Of a stretch of DNA of 48,737 nt, positions 45,526-48,737 are shown in pieces (the stretch's first letter is position 1; every line of letters begins with the position of its first letter). Position numbers and translations under genes: made by a program. The notes under the pieces are model-generated. The model did no database searches. It had not been told where the DNA came from and was given only the letters and a program-made list of their open reading frames with translations. The DNA comes from Vibrio lentus (lineage in GTDB: Bacteria; Pseudomonadota; Gammaproteobacteria; Enterobacterales; Vibrionaceae), in contig NZ_MCZK01000133.1 of NCBI RefSeq assembly GCF_002875945.1, forward strand, positions 1 through 48,737. The letters run 5' to 3'.

Positions 45526-45675
45526 TTTCAAGACAAGCATCAAGGTGATGCGCCCATGATGATTCGTATTGATGTCAATGAGAACCATGGTGCAGGAATG
45601 CCGCTGAGTAAAGCTATCGATCTCACTGCCTATATTTGCGCGTTCACATTGTTCAATATGGTGCAGGTAAGCTAA
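45526..45675 (+). pseudogene. Prolyl oligopeptidase 3'-end remnant
   Basis: Fifty codons in frame, starting at the base after the LacI 2 stop: the translation FQDKHQGDAPMMIRIDV to LFNM aligns closely to the C-terminus of the intact enzyme at about 26463-26600, including MIRIDVN-x-x-HGAGMPLSKAIDLTA, and ends in a stop. There is no start codon or other domain, so it is a decayed or recombined fragment. Its orientation is the same as the intact gene. Confidence 0.85.
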
Positions 45676-46039
45676 ACACTTCTGCCCCGGAATCACTTAG
45701 ATCAAATGCTCTATACTTTTTACGGGCGTTCGTTTTCCCGACAAAACCTAATATCAAATTCATGGATGATTTACTTACCATCCTTACTCTCTTTTCTGTA
45801 TATCTACACATTTATTATAAGTTATTGTTTCGTAAGGTGTTCGTTGTTTTTGTATCTTGGATAACACGCATTGTTAAAAAGTGATAACACTCCTGCGCGT
45901 TTTCTATGTAAGGATAGAGTACATAACTTGATGTATTCCCTTTAATTTTTAGTGACTTATGATAAATTAATCGAAAGTCGGGCAGTCAGAAAAACGAGAT
46001 GGCCTGTTATTAAGAATGTTATATGTACAGGGAGTTTTA
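45676..46039. other. Intergenic region, no clear gene
   Basis: A 364-bp AT-rich gap. A 40-codon frame (ATG at 45762) with a hydrophobic start has no ribosome binding site and I do not call it. The last part holds the promoter of the following small membrane protein gene. Confidence 0.4.
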
Positions 46040-46378
46040 ATGAAGGGTTTCCTTAAAGGGATTTTTGCTTATCTTGTTGTGATTTCGTTAGCTCTGCTAA
46101 TTTCTCGCAATTATTTTGATTTCCTATCTACAATAGACTTAGTTGACTACATTGCATATAGCGGGGTTTTACTCGTTGTATTGGCAGGCATTACATTTGA
46201 TGGTAACAATCCAGCTAGTCAAGACTTTTTGTCGTTAATGGTTCATCGTGAACTTGTGTCCCGAACCAATGACTCTCAAGACGAAAATAATAAAGTAAGT
46301 TTTTCAGTTAATGTCGGATTGATAGGTATATTTTTACTTATTGTTAGTGCTGTAATGGCTTGGCATATTAGCAAGTAA
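46040..46378 (+). CDS. Small membrane protein of unknown function
   Basis: A 112-residue protein with predicted membrane helices at about 5-22, 35-53 and 88-108 and a short polar loop (SRTNDSQDENNK). The frame is open to 46016, but the ATG at 46040 has AGGGAG seven bases before it and gives a typical membrane start (MKGFLKGIFAYLVVISLALL). I do not recognise the family. It stands alone between two gaps in the AT-richer end of the window and may belong to the accessory region. Confidence 0.7.
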   Translation: MKGFLKGIFAYLVVISLALLISRNYFDFLSTIDLVDYIAYSGVLLVVLAGITFDGNNPASQDFLSLMVHRELVSRTNDSQDENNKVSFSVNVGLIGIFLLIVSAVMAWHISK

Positions 46379-46766
46379 AACATATAACAAATAGGGCTTA
46401 AAGGGGACTAAAAACACTGGATCATTTTTTTGGTTTTTTCTTATTTTGGTGCTTAAGGTGGTTGTTTCGCGTGAATGGTGTGTTTTAGCCCCTTAAGCCG
46501 ACTTTATGTTGCAATTGAGGTTTGGAGGAAAACTTGCATACTTATCTTGAGGTTATAGATCATACAAAGTTCACGGTGCGGAGAACTTATCATACTTACG
46601 TCACATAAGCTTGAACATGCTCCGAGAAGAGCCAACCAATCTAAGCATAGTAGGGAAACAAAAGCGATGTATGATGAATACGTCCATGCTAGATGCAGTA
46701 TTAAGTACTGGTTTTAGTCAGGTGGTGAAAAACTAGGCACTCATGCAGTAGCCCTGTACTCCAGTG
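46379..46766. other. Intergenic region with no supported gene
   Basis: A 388-bp gap between the small membrane protein and the CPBP gene. GGAGG followed by a TTG start at 46534 gives only 20 codons. Short stop-interrupted frames near 46640-46760 could be gene debris but no family is recognisable. Confidence 0.4.
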
Positions 46767-47603
46767 TTAATGATCAAGCTTTTCATATCCCCTCTCTTTC
46801 CAATAGTGATAATATTTACAACTAATAAACAAAGTTAAAATCAATGTAGCACCTATCGTGTCCAAACTAGGCATATATGTTGATGAACTGGCAGGGTAAT
46901 AGTAGAAGTCATTTTGTAAAAAAAACACTACGAGATAGGTTAGGTGGAATGTGTTATATATTACGTGAACACAAATAGAATAAATTAAGCCCATATTCTT
47001 ATATATGTAGGAAAGTATTATTCCTAGAATAAAGGGAAAGAAGAACTCTTCATGAACGGAAGCAAAGGCTAAGCTAGATAAAATTGAAGATATAAAAAAA
47101 GGTAGTTTGTATGTTAGACCTTTTAAAAGAATAGCTCTATAAGTAACTTCCTCTATTATTGGGGCTAAAACACAAATTATTAAGAAAGTTTTAATTACAG
47201 AAGACCAAACAATCGAATCATTGTATTCAAATGCTGGAGTTGATTGATATACCAGTTTTTCTAGATGGTCGGAACCTATCACAGAATAAATAACTTCAGT
47301 TAGATAACCAACGATGAATGAAACACAGATAAAAAGAAAAGAAACTTTTAAAACACGGTTAATTTTAACAGTACACTTTATATCTTGAGCTATATAATGA
47401 CGAAGAGTAAACCATCCGACCATAATGACAATAAACTTAATACCCATTTGGTAGGCATCAAATAAGTCTGGTAGAATATCAAATGAAATGTTGAATGTTG
47501 TAGGCAGAAAATGCTCAAGTAAAAAGTATAACCCCTCTTCCCTAGAGAGAAAAGGGGTAAATAATAATAGACAAATAAATATGGCTATTTTAAGTATATA
47601 CAA
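46767..47603 (-). CDS. CPBP-family intramembrane metalloprotease
   Basis: A 278-residue protein with about seven membrane helices. The CPBP (Rce1/Abi) motifs are complete: EE-x-x-x-R at 151-156 (EEVTYRAILL), F-x-x-x-H at 180-184 (FASVH) and H-x-x-x-N at 213-217 (HVIYN), giving the catalytic Glu and His residues. In bacteriocin loci such proteins give self-immunity or mature the peptide, and elsewhere they process prenylated or other membrane substrates. The start is uncertain: a TTG at 47603 follows directly after the TAG of the peptide gene in the same frame, with a GGGGG tract before it; no ATG occurs until codon 53. It should be co-translated or coupled with the peptide. Confidence 0.88.
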   Translation of the reverse strand: MYILKIAIFICLLLFTPFLSREEGLYFLLEHFLPTTFNISFDILPDLFDAYQMGIKFIVIMVGWFTLRHYIAQDIKCTVKINRVLKVSFLFICVSFIVGYLTEVIYSVIGSDHLEKLVYQSTPAFEYNDSIVWSSVIKTFLIICVLAPIIEEVTYRAILLKGLTYKLPFFISSILSSLAFASVHEEFFFPFILGIILSYIYKNMGLIYSICVHVIYNTFHLTYLVVFFLQNDFYYYPASSSTYMPSLDTIGATLILTLFISCKYYHYWKERGYEKLDH

Positions 47604-47864
47604 CTATCTACCCCCGCGAGGGCCATGTCGATCGTTTGGTCCATTCATATCACTACGAGAGCGAGATCTGGCTTGTGCGGCTCTATCTCCTGAGCGATCT
47701 CGATGTGCTCTATATTCTGCATAGTTTTTCGCATCTTGCGCACCGAACATTTTGTCCGTATTGTCAGCGAGAAACCCTGTAAAACCTGAAAAAGTTCGGC
47801 TACCGCCACCGCGACTAACGCCACCAACAATCGAGTCTGCTTGTTGTAGTTCTAATACTTTCAT
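47604..47864 (-). CDS. Double-glycine-leader secreted peptide precursor
   Basis: An 86-residue precursor with AAGGA seven to eight bases before the ATG. The leader MKVLELQQADSIVGG ends in Gly14-Gly15 with hydrophobic positions at -4 and -12, as in peptides cut by C39 peptidase ABC exporters (colicin V type). The expected mature part is 71 residues: a Gly/Ser/Phe segment (GSRTFSGFTGFLADNTDKMF), then a strongly basic, polar tail rich in Arg, Ser and Gly ending GPRGGR. It has no Cys, so no disulfide or lanthionine. It is unlike the hydrophobic class II microcins; I cannot assign a family. The CPBP gene follows directly and an HlyD/CvaA-like gene is divergent 215 bp away. Confidence 0.8.
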   Translation of the reverse strand: MKVLELQQADSIVGGVSRGGGSRTFSGFTGFLADNTDKMFGAQDAKNYAEYRAHRDRSGDRAAQARSRSRSDMNGPNDRHGPRGGR

Positions 47865-48079
47865 TTTTTTTCCTTAATTTGTATATAGCATCATAATCCA
47901 TCACGCTTAGGGCGCTTTGGCACGCAATACTTAACATTGTTGTTACCTACCTATCAATCAAATTATGCTATAAATTTATATAACCATGATAAATAACTCA
48001 AAATTTATAAATCAAGGTTGCATATGATTTGTGCGTCATTTATCGTGGAGTTAGGGACACATCTAGCAGTAAATTTTGT
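47865..48079. promoter_or_regulatory. Divergent promoter region of peptide and secretion genes
   Basis: A 215-bp AT-rich gap between the peptide precursor and the HlyD-like gene must hold both promoters. AT-rich -10-like hexamers are frequent and no single operator stands out. Confidence 0.4.
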
Positions 48080-48733
48080 ATGTTTTATAGAAAAGAAGCC
48101 ATTGAAGCAAAGAAAAACCGCTTGTCTGGGAAAGTAATCTTAACGCAACCACCATCACTTTATTTAATTTCAATAATTACTTTCATTATTGTTTTATTGG
48201 TTTCGATATTTTTGGCTAAATATAATTATTCTCGTAAAGAAACTGTAAAGGGTTATTTATTGCCAAAAATGGGAGTTGTAAAGGTTTACTCAGGTAGAAA
48301 AGGAGTTTTAGAAGAGCTGTTTGTTAATGAGGGTAATCATATCCTCGCAGGAAATCCAATAGCAAAAATTAGAAACAGCCAAAGCATGGTTAGTGGTATG
48401 GAACTGTCAACAGCACTTTCTAAGGAAATTAAAAGTCAAATTAAAGCGATGAGCCACGAGCTTGAAACAAATGAAATTGTTTTTTTTAAGGATAAACAGC
48501 GTATTGATCGTCAACTTATTCAATTAGAGAAAAGTTTATTATCTATAAAAAATACACGTTCAACTAGTCAGCAGCGACTAGCCCTTAAAGATCAGAAACT
48601 AAAAAATAACCAAAAACTTCATCAAAAAGGCTTTCTTTCATCAACCTTGTTTTCATCAATTCAAGAAGAGTATCTTATAGCACTAGAGGCCGTAGACAAG
48701 TTAGAGCAAGATATTTCCGGCTTTGTTGCGTAA
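48080..48733 (+). CDS. HlyD/CvaA-type secretion adaptor, truncated by an IS end
   Basis: The first 213 codons encode the N-terminal half of a membrane-fusion adaptor as in colicin V export (CvaA, usually about 410 residues). It starts MFYRKEAIEAKKNRLSG, has one membrane helix (about 27-47), a biotinyl/lipoyl-like strand region (about 55-100, GVLEELFVNEGNHILAGNPIAKI) and a coiled coil (about 108-212). The last four codons before the TAA come from the start of an insertion-sequence repeat, so the native protein continued beyond. An upstream TTG at 48029 is possible but the ATG fits the family. Its natural partner, a C39-peptidase ABC exporter, would lie beyond the window. Confidence 0.85.
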   Translation: MFYRKEAIEAKKNRLSGKVILTQPPSLYLISIITFIIVLLVSIFLAKYNYSRKETVKGYLLPKMGVVKVYSGRKGVLEELFVNEGNHILAGNPIAKIRNSQSMVSGMELSTALSKEIKSQIKAMSHELETNEIVFFKDKQRIDRQLIQLEKSLLSIKNTRSTSQQRLALKDQKLKNNQKLHQKGFLSSTLFSSIQEEYLIALEAVDKLEQDISGFVA

Positions 48734-48737
48734 TTCA
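48719..48737. mobile_element. Terminal inverted repeat of an IS5/IS903-type element at the window edge
   Basis: GGCTTTGTTGCGTAATTCA closely resembles the terminal repeat of IS903 (GGCTTTGTTGAATAAATC) as I recall it. It interrupts the HlyD-like gene, supplies its premature stop and coincides with the end of the window, as expected where a repeated element breaks an assembly. Confidence 0.65.

Noticed and set aside
45762..45884. 40-codon hydrophobic frame (MDDLLTILTLFSVYL...)
   Set aside because: No ribosome binding site and no recognisable family; AT-rich DNA often yields such frames.
46534..46760. GGAGG plus TTG mini-ORF and stop-broken frames
   Set aside because: Only 20 codons in the first; the rest is interrupted by stops and matches no family I can name.
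47604..47864. Peptide precursor as a lanthipeptide or disulfide bacteriocin
   Set aside because: The core has no cysteine and no modification enzyme gene is present in the window.
1..48737. tRNA, rRNA genes, riboswitches, integrase or att sites
   Set aside because: No cloverleaf, rRNA-like stretch, known riboswitch core or integrase gene was seen in either strand by eye; a covariance-model search would be decisive.

Overview
The window looks like chromosomal DNA of a Vibrio or a close Vibrionaceae relative. This rests on recognisable gene families and layouts (trhO, lldP-lldD with a respiratory D-lactate dehydrogenase, a prolyl oligopeptidase, a LamB-type porin with a GH1/GH94 glucoside locus), moderate GC content and a 277-bp MITE-like repeat of a style common in vibrios. 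No genome comparison could be run, so the genus is an inference.

Layout. 1-9.8 kb: a large lipoprotein cut by the left edge, a GNAT acetyltransferase, a YdcH-like protein, trhO, a MarR-GNAT fusion with two operator palindromes, a LysR regulator between a DUF2798 and a DoxX-like membrane protein gene (with a duplicated putative binding site), and an aminotransferase facing an AraC-GyrI regulator across a direct-repeat operator. 10-16.9 kb: a MATE exporter, then an Opp/Dpp/Nik-type ABC importer (two ATPases, lipoprotein binding protein, both permeases fused in one chain). A 17-bp Zur-box-like palindrome lies just before its first start codon, which points to zinc or zinc-metallophore uptake. 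17-24.6 kb: lactate use (lldP, lldD, dld) on the minus strand, split by the MITE, with a divergent frameshifted LysR gene.

24.6-45.7 kb: a prolyl oligopeptidase, then a beta-glucoside utilisation region. It has a maltoporin-family porin, a chemoreceptor, LacI regulator 1, a sugar ABC transporter (binding protein, two permeases, MalK-type ATPase), a GH1 beta-glucosidase, a GH94 cellobiose-phosphorylase-like enzyme (single frameshift), an aldose 1-epimerase, a GH116-like beta-glycosidase and LacI regulator 2. Near-consensus LacI-type operators and a CRP-like site lie upstream of the porin and of the lacI-ABC operon. The expected flow is outer-membrane entry through the porin, capture by the binding protein, import, then hydrolysis (GH1, GH116) or phosphorolysis (GH94), with the epimerase interconverting the released sugar anomers. 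The region is bracketed by the intact prolyl oligopeptidase and a 150-bp remnant of the 3' end of such a gene in the same orientation.

46-48.7 kb: an AT-richer accessory end. It has a small membrane protein, a CPBP-family membrane protease, a short precursor with a double-glycine leader and an Arg/Gly-rich core, and a divergent HlyD/CvaA-type secretion gene cut at the window edge by what looks like the terminal inverted repeat of an IS5/IS903-type insertion sequence. This is the best candidate for an undescribed system: a secreted double-glycine peptide with its own CPBP partner and export machinery.
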